DNA of 64,000 bases from an uncultured Collinsella sp. (lineage in GTDB: Bacteria > Actinomycetota > Coriobacteriia > Coriobacteriales > Coriobacteriaceae). The notes below the pieces were generated by a model. The model was not told where the DNA came from, made no database searches, and saw only the letters and a list, made by a program, of their open reading frames with translations. The translations under genes were made by a program, and so were the position numbers. The DNA lies in the NCBI GenBank assembly GCA_900557455.1, contig USSM01000004.1, positions 18,263 to 82,262 on the forward strand, given 5' to 3'. Positions 24,601 to 34,102 of the stretch are shown here, one piece after another (positions within the stretch are counted from its first letter, which is position 1; the number at the start of each line of letters is the position of its first letter).

Positions 24601-25605
24601 CTATCGATTCTCGATGCTACCGATGTTTTTGAGCTCGATGGAGATGAGGCCGTTGGGCTCGTTGACGAACTCGATATACTCGGAGTTCGAACCCATCTCG
24701 GCCGGGAAGCTGATCTCGATGCCCGTGTCGGTACGAATCTTGTGATTGCGCACGGCCGCGCGTTCGACCTGCTTGCGCTCCACGGGCACGCGCTCGGGCA
24801 CCTTCTCCTCGGTCAGCGCCGCACGCACGTTCTCCTTGATAACCGGCTCGTCCTCAAAGACCTCATCGACGATATCCCAAGGCGGCAGCTCCTCGTCATC
24901 CTCAACCTTCTCGGCAACGGCAGCCTTAACCTTGGCGAGTGCCACGGCCGTATTGGCACCATGCTCCTCGGCGACTTCCTCGACCACACGCGTCACGGTG
25001 TCGATGACCTCCTTGCCCGATACACCCGTGTCGCACTGCAGCAGGCCATCGGGGATAAGCATACGGTCCTCGCCGGCAATCTTGCGCTTCTTGTCCACGT
25101 AGCCGATCTCCATGGTACTCGCGCGCACGATGGCATAGCTCGGCACCTTTTGCGAGGGGTTCGGCAGAATGGCGTAGTGGCGCGCGATGTCATTGCGCAC
25201 CTCCCCCTCCTCGCGGCCCACTTCGTGCATAAAAGCCTGCTTGGAGCCCAACAGCATCACGGCAAACCAGCGGGCATCCTCATCGTCGTCAAAATCGGCC
25301 ACGAGCACGTCGGTGGACTCGGCTTTCTCGGCTTTGGTGAGCTCGGAGGAGATAAACTCCGCAATCTGCTGCGACAGGTCCACGAACTCGCGCTCGCCGA
25401 AGAAATAGCCCTTGAGCTCGCCGCCAAACGCAGAGTTCTCGGCAAACGTGGCACGTTTATTGTCGGCCGAGGTTCGTGCGCGGCGCAGATGCGTGGTCAC
25501 GAAGTTGCGCACGGTACGGCTTTCGATATCGAGCTCGCGCTGGCTCATAACGTTAACGGCAGAGTCAAAGTCCAGGATATGCAGAATCGCGTGATTGATT
25601 TTCAT
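24601..25605 (-). CDS. Nucleoid-associated protein (NdpA/YejK-like)
   Basis: A 334-residue protein resembling the 37 kDa nucleoid-associated family. The N terminus KINHAILHILDFDSAVNVMS, the central FAVMLLGSKQAFMHEV, and an acidic segment before a C-terminal strand region (ISFPAEMGSNSEYIEF) fit. It probably binds nucleoid DNA. Start 25605 (Met-Lys-Ile-Asn) is preferred over 25614 on spacing from a weak CGGA site. Single gene, followed leftward by the toxin-antitoxin operator. Confidence 0.7.
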   Translation of the reverse strand: MKINHAILHILDFDSAVNVMSQRELDIESRTVRNFVTTHLRRARTSADNKRATFAENSAFGGELKGYFFGEREFVDLSQQIAEFISSELTKAEKAESTDVLVADFDDDEDARWFAVMLLGSKQAFMHEVGREEGEVRNDIARHYAILPNPSQKVPSYAIVRASTMEIGYVDKKRKIAGEDRMLIPDGLLQCDTGVSGKEVIDTVTRVVEEVAEEHGANTAVALAKVKAAVAEKVEDDEELPPWDIVDEVFEDEPVIKENVRAALTEEKVPERVPVERKQVERAAVRNHKIRTDTGIEISFPAEMGSNSEYIEFVNEPNGLISIELKNIGSIENR

Positions 25606-25679
25606 ATACGGCATTCCGTTCTAGATCGATTTCGGCACGAACCAGTATAGCGGTCGAGCCCGCCCCAAGCGCATCGAAG

Positions 25680-25714
25680 ATTGCTGCATTGGGGCCAGGT
25701 TTCTCTGCACCAAT
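25680..25714. repeat. REP-like hairpin, TGCATTGGGG family (copy 1)
   Basis: ATTGCTGCA (25680-25688) pairs with TGCACCAAT (25706-25714) apart from one base, around TTGGGGCCAGGTTTCTC. A close copy is at 26908, on the other side of the next gene. Confidence 0.6.
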
Positions 25715-25716
25715 GG

Positions 25717-26877
25717 TTAACGCAGGAGCTCGGACTGCCAGGCCTCGAGTTGTTCTGCCAGACTCTTACCGGCAGCGGACATGTCGATCTGAGGGCGTTT
25801 GGGCAGCAATGCACATCTAAGAATTGCCGCGATGGTCTGCGAAACAAAATGGCGCGTATCCTTGTCAAAGCCTTGGGCGGCCCGGAGCATCACAGGCAGG
25901 TTCTCGCGCATGTTCCCGGCGATATCCGCAAAACGTTCGGCGCCCGTAGCCTCAAACACGGAGAACAACGCATCTACAAAACGCTCGCGCTCGCCAGGTG
26001 ACACTGCAAGCAGCATCTCGCGAATAGAGCCATCAACATATCGCGCGCCAGCAGACAGGCGTTCGCAATACACAAAATCGCAGCCGTCGACCACCCAGCT
26101 AAAGGGATTGTGTTGCAGCAGGCTAAACTCGGTGCTTTCGACGATAGCGTAGTCCTCTTGCGTCTCGAACATCATGCCGAAGATCGAAGACTGGGGCAGG
26201 GTTTTATCAATACGACCAGAAAGGCTCGCAAAGGCGTCTCCGTTCAGAAACTCCTCGACAAAGCCAGGGCCATCGTGGGAGAAGACCAGCTCAATCCGGT
26301 TGCGAGCACCGCTTGAGCACATCGCTGCACCATACACAGCCAGATTTCCGCCCTTGGAATGGCCTCCGCACAAGAGCGGCCCGTCAATCGCATCCGCCGC
26401 CTCGTCCACATAACGCGCCGCGGATTCCTGGGCCGGCACAGGACACCGGAACGCCATGTTAAAGTCCTCTTTCCAGCCCACAATCGTGCTGTCGGTCCCC
26501 CGGAAGGAAAGATAGCTAAACCCCGCCGGAAACCGGAACGCCATGGCTGCAAACTGCTCTGTCGCCACCACATCGCTCACGGCACGATAGCCGCAAACGT
26601 GCACGCCACGGTAGCGAGGGCTTGCTGCCACGGCCTCCAATAAGGCCCTGCTCCCCTCTGGATCCCACAAGTCGTCAATCATGTCCCGGTAGCACTCGGC
26701 ACGCAGCAGCTCGCGTACGTCTAGGCCCTGCCAGTTCGTCAGCTCTGCCATATCACCCGGCAAACGCAAATAGGACAACCACGCAAAGACCAGGCTATCC
26801 ACCGCGCAGAACGGCCGCTCCTCAAACGGATCAAACGCCGTCTGGGCATAGGTCAAAAAATTAGGCGAATCCGACAT
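25717..26877 (-). CDS. Mbeg1-like alpha/beta hydrolase (DUF2974)
   Basis: A 386-residue protein with LSFRGTDSTIVGWKEDFNMAF (oxyanion region) and the nucleophile elbow GHSKGGNLAVYGA, as in DUF2974/Mbeg1-like predicted lipases. The Ser of GHSKG is the likely nucleophile. Substrate unknown. Start 26877 (Met-Ser-Asp-Ser) lies 3 bases after GGGAGG; ATG 26895 is the alternative. The gene is framed by two nearly identical REP-like hairpins. Confidence 0.75.
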   Translation of the reverse strand: MSDSPNFLTYAQTAFDPFEERPFCAVDSLVFAWLSYLRLPGDMAELTNWQGLDVRELLRAECYRDMIDDLWDPEGSRALLEAVAASPRYRGVHVCGYRAVSDVVATEQFAAMAFRFPAGFSYLSFRGTDSTIVGWKEDFNMAFRCPVPAQESAARYVDEAADAIDGPLLCGGHSKGGNLAVYGAAMCSSGARNRIELVFSHDGPGFVEEFLNGDAFASLSGRIDKTLPQSSIFGMMFETQEDYAIVESTEFSLLQHNPFSWVVDGCDFVYCERLSAGARYVDGSIREMLLAVSPGERERFVDALFSVFEATGAERFADIAGNMRENLPVMLRAAQGFDKDTRHFVSQTIAAILRCALLPKRPQIDMSAAGKSLAEQLEAWQSELLR

Positions 26878-26907
26878 GGCCCTCCCATCAACCATGGTGT
26901 ATAGGGA

Positions 26908-26938
26908 TGGTGCATTGGGGTCAGGTTACTTTGCACCA
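26908..26938. repeat. REP-like hairpin, TGCATTGGGG family (copy 2)
   Basis: TGGTGCA (26908-26914) pairs with TGCACCA (26932-26938). About 26 of 29 bases match the copy at 25686-25714, same orientation. Confidence 0.6.
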
Positions 26939-26940
26939 AA

Positions 26941-26973
26941 AAGGCGCCCGGGCCGTGTGGACCCGGACGCCTT
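26941..26973 (-). terminator. Terminator of the L-lactate dehydrogenase gene
   Basis: AAGGCGCCCGGG and CCCGGACGCCTT; reading leftward the stem is followed by TTTTTGG, which runs into the REP copy. Confidence 0.75.
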
Positions 26974-27004
26974 CATTGTAGCTTTTCGCTCTAGCGAGCT
27001 TGAT

Positions 27005-27955
27005 TTAGCAGGAGAAGTCGACGCTGTCGATGATGTCCTTAAGGGCCTTTGCAGAGACGGTGAGCTCATGCTGCTCGTCATCGTTCAGCGGCACGGGAAC
27101 GCGGCAAACGACGCCGTCGCGGCCAACGACCGTCGGCATGGAGATGGCCAGATCGGACAGGCCGTACTCGCCCACCATGAGCGAGGAGACAGGCAGAACG
27201 GTCTGCTCATCGCGCATGACGGCGGTGCAGATACGCTTGACGGCCATGGCGACGCCATAGTAGGTGGCGTGCTTCTTCTCGATGATGGTGTAGGCGGAGT
27301 TCTTGACGTCCTCGGCAATACGCTTCTCGGCGGCTTCGTGCTCCAGGTGGCCGTGAAGCTCGCAGAAGGTGTTCAGCGGAACGCCGGCAACCTGAGCGCT
27401 GGACCAAGCGACAAACTCGGAGTCGCCGTGCTCACCCATGACATAGGCCTGAACGTCGCGCGGGTCAACCTCGACGTGGGCACCAAGCATCTGCTGCAGG
27501 CGACCGGTGTCGAGCACGGTACCGGAGCCGATGACATGGCCCTCGGGCAGGCCGGACATCTTGATGGCGGCATAGGTCAGAACATCGACCGGGTTGGAGA
27601 CGATGAGCAGAATGCCGTCAAAGCCGGACTTCTTAATCTCGGGGATAATGGACTTAAAGATGTTGACGTTCTTGTTGACCAGGTCCAGGCGGGTCTCACC
27701 GGGCTTCTGGGCAGCGCCAGCGGTGACGACGATCATGGCGGCGTCGGCGACATCGGAATAATCGCCGGCGTAGATCTTCATCGGCTCGGCAAACGTCATG
27801 CCGTGCGCGATATCCAGGGCCTCGCCCTCGGCGCGGTTCTTGTCCACGTCGATGAGGACCATCTCAGAGAACAGACCACTCTGCATCAGCGCGAACGCCG
27901 AAGACGAACCGACGAAACCGCAGCCGACAATAGCGACCTTCTTCTCGTTAACCAT
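27005..27955 (-). CDS. ldh: L-lactate dehydrogenase
   Basis: A 316-residue NAD-dependent enzyme reducing pyruvate to L-lactate. The Rossmann motif GCGFVG is at residues 11-16; QKPGETR has the Gln that marks lactate rather than malate specificity; SNPVDVLTY and GEHGDSE (catalytic His) are present. Start 27955 (Met-Val-Asn-Glu) follows GGGAG; a longer in-frame start at 28033 would cross an upstream hairpin. Single gene with its own terminator. Confidence 0.93.
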   Translation of the reverse strand: MVNEKKVAIVGCGFVGSSSAFALMQSGLFSEMVLIDVDKNRAEGEALDIAHGMTFAEPMKIYAGDYSDVADAAMIVVTAGAAQKPGETRLDLVNKNVNIFKSIIPEIKKSGFDGILLIVSNPVDVLTYAAIKMSGLPEGHVIGSGTVLDTGRLQQMLGAHVEVDPRDVQAYVMGEHGDSEFVAWSSAQVAGVPLNTFCELHGHLEHEAAEKRIAEDVKNSAYTIIEKKHATYYGVAMAVKRICTAVMRDEQTVLPVSSLMVGEYGLSDLAISMPTVVGRDGVVCRVPVPLNDDEQHELTVSAKALKDIIDSVDFSC

Positions 27956-27982
27956 TAGAAACTCCCATCTCTCTCCACAAAC

Positions 27983-28011
27983 AAGCCGCCCGGGAACGAC
28001 CCGAGCGGCTT
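27983..28011 (-). terminator. Hairpin between the aminotransferase and ldh genes
   Basis: AAGCCGCCCGGG (27983-27994) and CCCGAGCGGCTT (28000-28011), followed leftward by GTTTG. It terminates the aminotransferase transcript or attenuates ldh. Confidence 0.6.
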
Positions 28012-28156
28012 GCCGTAATCCCAATACATCCAATCGGGACTTTGATTATGCTCCTATTCGCAGCCAAAAATCGACCGTTTACCGAAATTGTTTGCAGAAT
28101 TCGTAAAATAACTGCACGAAATCGGTTTCGAGCTATTGACGAGCCGAGACAACTTT

Positions 28157-29320
28157 CTAATACAGGCCCGCCTCGCGAATGGCCTCGACAGCCAAAGCGA
28201 TCTGATCGGGCGGCAGGACCAGCGCCATGCGCACGTGTCCCTCGCCCGAAGGACCAAAGCTCGCGCCCGGCGTCACCACAACGCCGGCCTTCTCCATGAG
28301 CTCCTCGCAAAACGCCATGGAATCGGTGCGACCGCCAGGAAGCTTGGCCCACACAAACATAGAGCCATGCGCGTTGGGACGCTCCCAGCCCAGGCCCTCA
28401 AGACCGTCGCACAGAGCATCGCGGCGCTCCTGGTACTTCAGACGCTGCGCCTCGACCTCATCGCGCGGACCGTTCAGGCAAGCGATAGCAGCCTTCTGGA
28501 TCGGGAAGAACATACCGAAGTCGATCTGGCCACGCAGCTTGGCAAAGGCCGAGACCACATCCTCGCGACCGACCAAAAAGCCGATGCGCGCACCGGTGAC
28601 GTTAAACGACTTGGAAAGCGAGAAGAACTCAACGCCCACCTCGAGCGCGCCGGGATACTGCAAGAAGCTGCCGCCCGGCTCGCCGTCGAACACAATGTCC
28701 GAGTATGCGTTGTCGTGGACGATCAACAGGTCGTGCTCGTGGGCGAAAGCGATGATCTCCTCGTAGATCTCGGGCGTGCCCACCGAGCCCACCGGATTGG
28801 CGGGCAGTGACACGATCATGTACTTGGCACGGTCGGCCACCTCGGGATCGATGCCCGCCACATAGGGCAAGTAATTGTGCTCGGCAACCAGCGGATAGTA
28901 CTCGAGCTTGGCATCGGCAATCTTAGCGCCCGCCTCAAAGACCGGATAGCACGGATCGGGCACCAGGATGGTATCACCCGGATCGAGCAGAGCCAGGCCC
29001 AAATGACCCACGCCCTCCTGTGTGCCGTTGCACGACTGCACCATGGACGGCGTAATGCCCGAAACGCCAAAGCGGCGCTCATAGTAATCGCACACGGCTT
29101 GCTTGAGTTCGGGCAGGTCGCGCAGGGCGTACTTCCACATCTCGGGATCCTGGGCGGCTTGTGTGAGCGCATCGACCACGTGGTCGTACGGCTTAAAGTC
29201 GGGCGTGCCCACGCTCATGTTGTAAATGGTCTTGCCCTGAGCCTTCAGCGCAAGCAGTTTGTTGTTGAGCGAGGCGAAGACCTCCGCGCCAAAGCGCTCG
29301 AGACGCTGCGATGCCTGCAT
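28157..29320 (-). CDS. PLP-dependent aminotransferase, class I/II
   Basis: A 387-residue fold-type I aminotransferase. NMSVGTPDFKP is the N-terminal arm, SCNGTQEGVGHLGLAL the cofactor-phosphate loop, NPVGSVGTPE and HDNAYSD bind PLP, and SLSKSFNVTGARIGF holds the Schiff-base Lys. It resembles PatA/DapL-like enzymes. Since the lysine operon here uses DapH, this could supply the missing N-acetyl-DAP aminotransferase step, but that is inference and alanine or aromatic substrates are equally possible. Start 29320 follows GAAAGGTGG. Confidence 0.85.
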   Translation of the reverse strand: MQASQRLERFGAEVFASLNNKLLALKAQGKTIYNMSVGTPDFKPYDHVVDALTQAAQDPEMWKYALRDLPELKQAVCDYYERRFGVSGITPSMVQSCNGTQEGVGHLGLALLDPGDTILVPDPCYPVFEAGAKIADAKLEYYPLVAEHNYLPYVAGIDPEVADRAKYMIVSLPANPVGSVGTPEIYEEIIAFAHEHDLLIVHDNAYSDIVFDGEPGGSFLQYPGALEVGVEFFSLSKSFNVTGARIGFLVGREDVVSAFAKLRGQIDFGMFFPIQKAAIACLNGPRDEVEAQRLKYQERRDALCDGLEGLGWERPNAHGSMFVWAKLPGGRTDSMAFCEELMEKAGVVVTPGASFGPSGEGHVRMALVLPPDQIALAVEAIREAGLY

Positions 29321-29344
29321 GGTGCCACCTTTCGATATGAAAAA

Positions 29345-29370
29345 CGCGGCGCTCCGACAAGAGCGCCGCG
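29345..29370 (-). terminator. Terminator of nadE
   Basis: CGCGGCGCTC (29345-29354) and GAGCGCCGCG (29361-29370), followed leftward by TTTTTC. Confidence 0.8.
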
Positions 29371-29438
29371 CGATACGGGCCATCAGATTGCAAAAGTGTA
29401 ACGCTTGCAACCCTCGTATTGGTTCAATTTAGCCAACC

Positions 29439-31418
29439 TTAGTCAATTGCATTGAGCGCATCGATCTGCGCAAGCCACAGACGCGAGCTGGCGTCACTCG
29501 GCATACGCCAATCGCCGCGCGGGCTGAGCGTCACCGAGCCCACCTTGGGACCATCGGGCAGGCAGCTGCGCTTAAACTGCTGAGCAAAGAAGCGACGGTA
29601 GAACGTACGCAACCACGTGTGGACGGTCTTGGCGTCGTAGACGCCCTCGAAGCTCTTGAGCGCCATGCGGTAGATCTTGCCCGGCTCAAAGCCAAAACGC
29701 AGCAGGTAGTAGAGGAAGTAGTCGTGCAGCTCGTACGGGCCCACCAAATCCTCAGTCTTCTGCGCAATCTCGCCGTCGCCCGTGGGCGGCAGAAGCTCGG
29801 GGGACACCGGTGTATCGAGGATGTCGAGCAGCGTCTCGGCAATACGCCCGCCAAAGACATCGGCAGCATAACGCACCAGATGGCGCACAAGCGTCTTGGG
29901 CACGCTCGCGTTGACGGCATACATGCTCATGTGGTCGCCGTTATAGGTAGCCCAACCGAGTGCCAGCTCCGACAAGTCGCCCGTGCCGATGACAAAACCG
30001 CCAGCCTGGTTGGCCAGATCCATCAGAATCTGCGTACGCTCGCGGGCCTGGCTGTTCTCGTAGGTCACGTCCTGCACGGTCGGATCGTGCTCTATGTCCT
30101 TGAAGTGCTGTTCCACAGCCGCGTGGATCGAAACCTCGTGGAAGCTCACACCCAGGTCGTGAGCGAGCGACTCGGCATTCGACTTGGTACGATGCGTCGT
30201 GCCAAAGCCGGGCATGGACACGGCCGTGATACCGGTGCGCGGCAGCTCCAGCGCATCGAAGGCACGCACGGTCACAAGCAGTGCCAGCGTGGAGTCCAAG
30301 CCACCCGAAAGACCGATGACCGCAGCCTTGGTACCCGTATGGGCAAGGCGGGTCTTGAGGCCGGCGGTCTGCAGGTCGAGGATGGTCTCGCAGCGCTCGG
30401 CCAGATCACCATGGTCGGCCGGCACAAAAGGCGCGCGAGGGAAAACGCGGTCGATATCGCAGGCATCGCGCAGGACAGGTTCGTCTGCCAGCACGCCCTC
30501 AAACGAAAATTCAACGGTCGTGGCCTCCGGCGCATCGTCCGCACGCGTCCACGTCGTCGAGCGACGGCGCTCGGCAACCAGACGGTCAAGATCGACATCG
30601 GCGACGGCCATATCGCAGGTAAGCAGTTTGGTGGCGGCGAGCTTGGAGCCGTTTTCGTAGATAAGGTTCTCGCCTGCAAAGACCATATCGGTCGTGGACT
30701 CGCCCTCGCTCGCGTCTGCATAGGCATAGGCGCAGTACAGGCGTGCGCTTTGGTTAGAAATAAGGCTGCGGCGATAGTCTGCCTTGCCGATGATCTCGTC
30801 GGAAGCAGAGGGGTTGAGAATCACCGTCGCACCGGCAAGCGCCATCTCGGTCGAAGGCGGCGCCGGCACCCACAGGTCCTCACAGACCTCAACGCCCAGC
30901 ACCAGGTCCTCGGCGCCCTCATCACAGCAGCGGCAGACAAGCCCCGAACCCAGCGGAACCGGACCCTGACCGGCAAATTCAACCCACACGGGATCCGCAG
31001 GCGCCGGAGCAAACCAGCGGCGCTCGTAGAACTCGCCATAGTTGGGCAGATACTTTTTGGCCGTAAGACCCAAAAGCTCGCCCGCGCAGCACACGGCGGC
31101 GCAGTTGTAGATATTCTCGGCAACTGCAACGGGAAGACCGATGGTAAAGACAATCGGCAGCTCACGAGTCTCGTCGAGGATATGTACCAGAGCGGCCTCA
31201 CAGGCATGCAGCAGCGTGCGGTTATGGAACAGGTCGGCCGCGGTATAGCCGCACAAGTTGAGCTCGGGCAGCACCAGCGCGCGAACGCCGCGCTCGGTAG
31301 CCTCGCGAACAGCCGCCAGCGCAACCTCGGCATTGCCTTCGACATCGGCCACGCGAATCTGCGGCGACGCCGCCGCCACACGCAAAAAGCCATCAGACTG
31401 AGAAAGGTGAAGATTCAT
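29439..31418 (-). CDS. nadE: Glutamine-dependent NAD+ synthetase
   Basis: A 659-residue two-domain enzyme. The N-terminal nitrilase-like glutaminase (to about residue 290) has the Glu of LVLPELNLCGY, Lys of LTAKKYLPNYGEFYE and Cys of GVEVCEDLWVP. The C-terminal synthetase has the PP-loop GLSGGLDSTLAL, then MPGFGTTHRTKSNA and GTGDLSELALGW. It makes NAD+ from deamido-NAD+, ATP and glutamine. Start 31418 follows GGGAG; an in-frame ATG at 31445 contains that site and is rejected. Confidence 0.95.
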   Translation of the reverse strand: MNLHLSQSDGFLRVAAASPQIRVADVEGNAEVALAAVREATERGVRALVLPELNLCGYTAADLFHNRTLLHACEAALVHILDETRELPIVFTIGLPVAVAENIYNCAAVCCAGELLGLTAKKYLPNYGEFYERRWFAPAPADPVWVEFAGQGPVPLGSGLVCRCCDEGAEDLVLGVEVCEDLWVPAPPSTEMALAGATVILNPSASDEIIGKADYRRSLISNQSARLYCAYAYADASEGESTTDMVFAGENLIYENGSKLAATKLLTCDMAVADVDLDRLVAERRRSTTWTRADDAPEATTVEFSFEGVLADEPVLRDACDIDRVFPRAPFVPADHGDLAERCETILDLQTAGLKTRLAHTGTKAAVIGLSGGLDSTLALLVTVRAFDALELPRTGITAVSMPGFGTTHRTKSNAESLAHDLGVSFHEVSIHAAVEQHFKDIEHDPTVQDVTYENSQARERTQILMDLANQAGGFVIGTGDLSELALGWATYNGDHMSMYAVNASVPKTLVRHLVRYAADVFGGRIAETLLDILDTPVSPELLPPTGDGEIAQKTEDLVGPYELHDYFLYYLLRFGFEPGKIYRMALKSFEGVYDAKTVHTWLRTFYRRFFAQQFKRSCLPDGPKVGSVTLSPRGDWRMPSDASSRLWLAQIDALNAID

Positions 31419-31621
31419 AAGAATGCTCCCGTGCGTAGACGCCATTCACAACAATTAGCAAGCCCTATTGTAGTTCAACCGCCGGGTGTAACCGCATCCC
31501 ACCAACTTGGTGAGCAATTGATGAGTTGATGATATCTGTTAAATGTCACGTACGATTCACATCTGGTGGGTACCCTGATGGCTACATGAAACGAAGCAGA
31601 TTTACACCGGGAGGGCCCCGT

Positions 31622-32566
31622 ATGACAACCAAGTACACCGACGCGCCGCGCACGCGCGTCATGACACCAGCCGCGCTCAACAACGGCGTTCACGAAAACC
31701 ATTCCATCGGACAGACCATGGCCATCACGCCCAAAAAGGGCCTGTTCGATGACATTTCCATTCCCCAGATCATCGCCGGCGCCGCAGCCGCCGCCACGAG
31801 CGTCGCGCTTGCTTCCAAGATTGGTATTGCCGGTTCAGTAATTGGCGCCGCCGTGAGCTCGGTCATCACCGTTGTGTCCTCGCAGGTCTACCGCCACTTT
31901 ATCTCCGCCAGCGCCAAAGCCCTCAAAGGTACGCACGCCGACGTCGACTACCCCGCCGGCGCCTATGAACCCGTTGAGTTTAATGCCGAGGAGCACTTAG
32001 GCGGCGCCGCAACTACCCAGGAGATGCGCCAGATTGCAGGGCGCGCGACCACGGCGCGCGTCGCCCCCGACAGCCTGCGCGCCAAGGCGGCGGCAGAGCG
32101 CAGCCAGACGCAAAAGAAGGTCATCATCTTCTCGATCGCCATCGCCATCGTCGCGGTCATCGCCTGCGCCGGCGCCATCCTTATCACCACTGCCGGTGAG
32201 GGCCTGGGCGAGCGCCCCGAGCCGATCCTTTCGTCGCATACGACCGAGCACGACGCGGATAGCTCCGGTCAATCGCAAAGCCAGCAGGACGACCCGCAGG
32301 GCAACTCCGCATCCACCGACTCGTCATCGAACACCCCCGATCAATCGCAGGGCGCCGATTCCTCTACGGCCAACAGTGGCACGCAATCCAGCACGACTGA
32401 CTCAAGCCAAACGACTGACGGCTCTCAACCGAGCACAGGCGACCAGACGAGCGGCAATGCATCGGGCACGGGATCTACCGACAATAGCAACACCAACAGC
32501 TCGAGCGGAACCGCTTCCGGCACGGCATCAGACAGCTCGAGCCAAGACACGGCATCGGGCAACTAA
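31622..32566 (+). CDS. Membrane protein with long Ser/Thr/Gln-rich tail, unknown
   Basis: A 314-residue protein with GGGAGGG before ATG 31622. About 70 polar N-terminal residues precede a small-residue hydrophobic stretch (IIAGAAAAATSVALASKIGIAG, VIGAAVSSVITVVSS), a middle soluble part, then a clear helix (VIIFSIAIAIVAVIACAGAI). The last 115 residues are almost entirely Ser, Thr, Gln, Asp, Asn and Gly. The tail is probably exposed outside the cell. I do not recognise a family. Confidence 0.65.
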   Translation: MTTKYTDAPRTRVMTPAALNNGVHENHSIGQTMAITPKKGLFDDISIPQIIAGAAAAATSVALASKIGIAGSVIGAAVSSVITVVSSQVYRHFISASAKALKGTHADVDYPAGAYEPVEFNAEEHLGGAATTQEMRQIAGRATTARVAPDSLRAKAAAERSQTQKKVIIFSIAIAIVAVIACAGAILITTAGEGLGERPEPILSSHTTEHDADSSGQSQSQQDDPQGNSASTDSSSNTPDQSQGADSSTANSGTQSSTTDSSQTTDGSQPSTGDQTSGNASGTGSTDNSNTNSSSGTASGTASDSSSQDTASGN

Positions 32567-32704
32567 GCACGTTTGTCTCTCATAGATAACCGACCTGCAT
32601 AACGGGCGCGAACCGGCAACGGTCGCGCCCGTTTACCTTGGGCGACGAGATGGCAAGGCCCGTGCGATGGTAAGATGCTTTGGTGTGTAAAGAGGAGATT
32701 TGCC

Positions 32705-34024
32705 ATGAGCAAGACAATAGTTACGCCCACGCTATCGCTGGGCAACCACATCTATCTGTATCGTCTGCTGCGCGACGCGATTGGGTGCGGCAAGCAAACG
32801 TTTATGACGCAGGTCGAGGAGGCGCTCGCCGCCGGCGACATGACCGCTTATGACCTGGGCTTCGAGTCCACGCGCGAGCTGCTCGAGGAGCTCGACGACT
32901 GCATTAGACTGACCGTCTTTAAGGGCGGTCGCCTGTATGCCACCGTCATCGCCAACGATACCTGGGATGCCGCCCTTGCCAAGGGCGAGGACAAGCCCAA
33001 GGCAGCCAAGGGAGCCAAGCAGTCCTACAAAAAGAAAAAGCGCGGCGAGAAGGACCTCAAGGCCGTGCGCCCTAAGCACGTTAAGCGTCCCGAGCCCGAA
33101 GCCATGGTTGAAGCCGCGCCGGAACCCGAGCCCGAGGCAGAGATCGAAGTCGCTATTGAGGTAACAGCAGAAGCCGAAACCGAAATCGCCGCCACGACCG
33201 ATTCCAAAGTCATATCCGAGCAGGAAGCCACTGCGGAGCTCGACGAGGCTCCCAAGTCGACAACCGAAGAAGCCGCTGACCAGCCTGAGACGCCTGCGTT
33301 CCAAAACAGCGATGTCTTTGGCGACGACTTTGGCGACGAGGCTGAGGACGATCAGTCCGACGAGCCCGCCGATCAAAGCGCTACCGAGTCGGCGCCGGAG
33401 CCCGAGACGCCGCAGCCCGCCATCTCGCTCACGGTCGTCTATGATCCCGAGAACGCCAACGCCGGCATCACCACCATGGCATCCACGCCCATCGAGGTAA
33501 AGCCGAGCGTCGAGAACGAGAACGCGACGCAGGTTGAGGTTGAAACTGCAGCTGCAGACGCGCCCGTCACCGTGGAGCCCGCAGATTCCACGATCAAGCC
33601 GAAAACGACGCCGGAGTCCGCACCCGTCATCGAGTCCGTGCTCACCTCTGCTTGCGACCAAATTCCCGCACCGGCACCGGCTTCGGCACCCGCAGCAGCC
33701 CCAACCCCCGCACCTGCAGCGCCCGCCATCCCCAAGGACTTCCCCGTCGATTTCACAACCGAGATCTTCTGCCCCGGCCCGCTTCTGCACCAGCTGTCAA
33801 CCTATCTCCCCTACGGCGCCGACACCCTCGGCATCGTCGGCGAGTACTACTGGATCGCCCGCGAGCGCGGTACCATCGAGGTCGCGCGAAACCGCGCAAG
33901 CTTCCCCCTGCGTTACACGCAGGCCGGCGAGCGCCGCGAAGTCACCGTGCGCATCCGCCGCAACACCACCGGAGGCCTCGGAGCCACCTGGACCATCGAC
34001 AAAGTCGAAGAACCCGAGCAGTAA
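32705..34024 (+). CDS. Unknown protein with two folded ends and an acidic/Pro-Ala linker
   Basis: A 439-residue protein starting ATG 32705 behind GAGGAG. Residues 1 to about 90 look folded (YLYRLLRDAIGCGKQTFM, LGFESTRELLEELDD, GGRLYATVIAND). Residues 95-340 are low complexity, Glu/Ala/Pro-rich, after a very basic patch (KQSYKKKKRGEKDLK). The last 100 residues again look globular (GIVGEYYWIARERG, RNTTGGLGATWTID). No transmembrane helix. Family not recognised; the two-ended design suggests a scaffold or nucleic-acid-linked protein, which is only a guess. Confidence 0.65.
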   Translation: MSKTIVTPTLSLGNHIYLYRLLRDAIGCGKQTFMTQVEEALAAGDMTAYDLGFESTRELLEELDDCIRLTVFKGGRLYATVIANDTWDAALAKGEDKPKAAKGAKQSYKKKKRGEKDLKAVRPKHVKRPEPEAMVEAAPEPEPEAEIEVAIEVTAEAETEIAATTDSKVISEQEATAELDEAPKSTTEEAADQPETPAFQNSDVFGDDFGDEAEDDQSDEPADQSATESAPEPETPQPAISLTVVYDPENANAGITTMASTPIEVKPSVENENATQVEVETAAADAPVTVEPADSTIKPKTTPESAPVIESVLTSACDQIPAPAPASAPAAAPTPAPAAPAIPKDFPVDFTTEIFCPGPLLHQLSTYLPYGADTLGIVGEYYWIARERGTIEVARNRASFPLRYTQAGERREVTVRIRRNTTGGLGATWTIDKVEEPEQ

Positions 34025-34028
34025 CGAC

Positions 34029-34067
34029 AAACGGCTCAAATCCAAATCAGGATTTGAGCCGTTTTTA
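34029..34067. terminator. Terminator between the unknown gene and ettA (convergent)
   Basis: AAACGGCTCAAATCC (34029-34043) and GGATTTGAGCCGTTT (34050-34064) followed by TTA and T-rich DNA. Confidence 0.85.
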
Positions 34068-34102
34068 TTTGTTGATGTTACGTAACCAAACCAGCAATAA
34101 AC

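Noticed and set aside
29619..31529. A 636-residue rightward frame
   Set aside because: It is the antisense of nadE, whose nitrilase and synthetase motifs are unmistakable.
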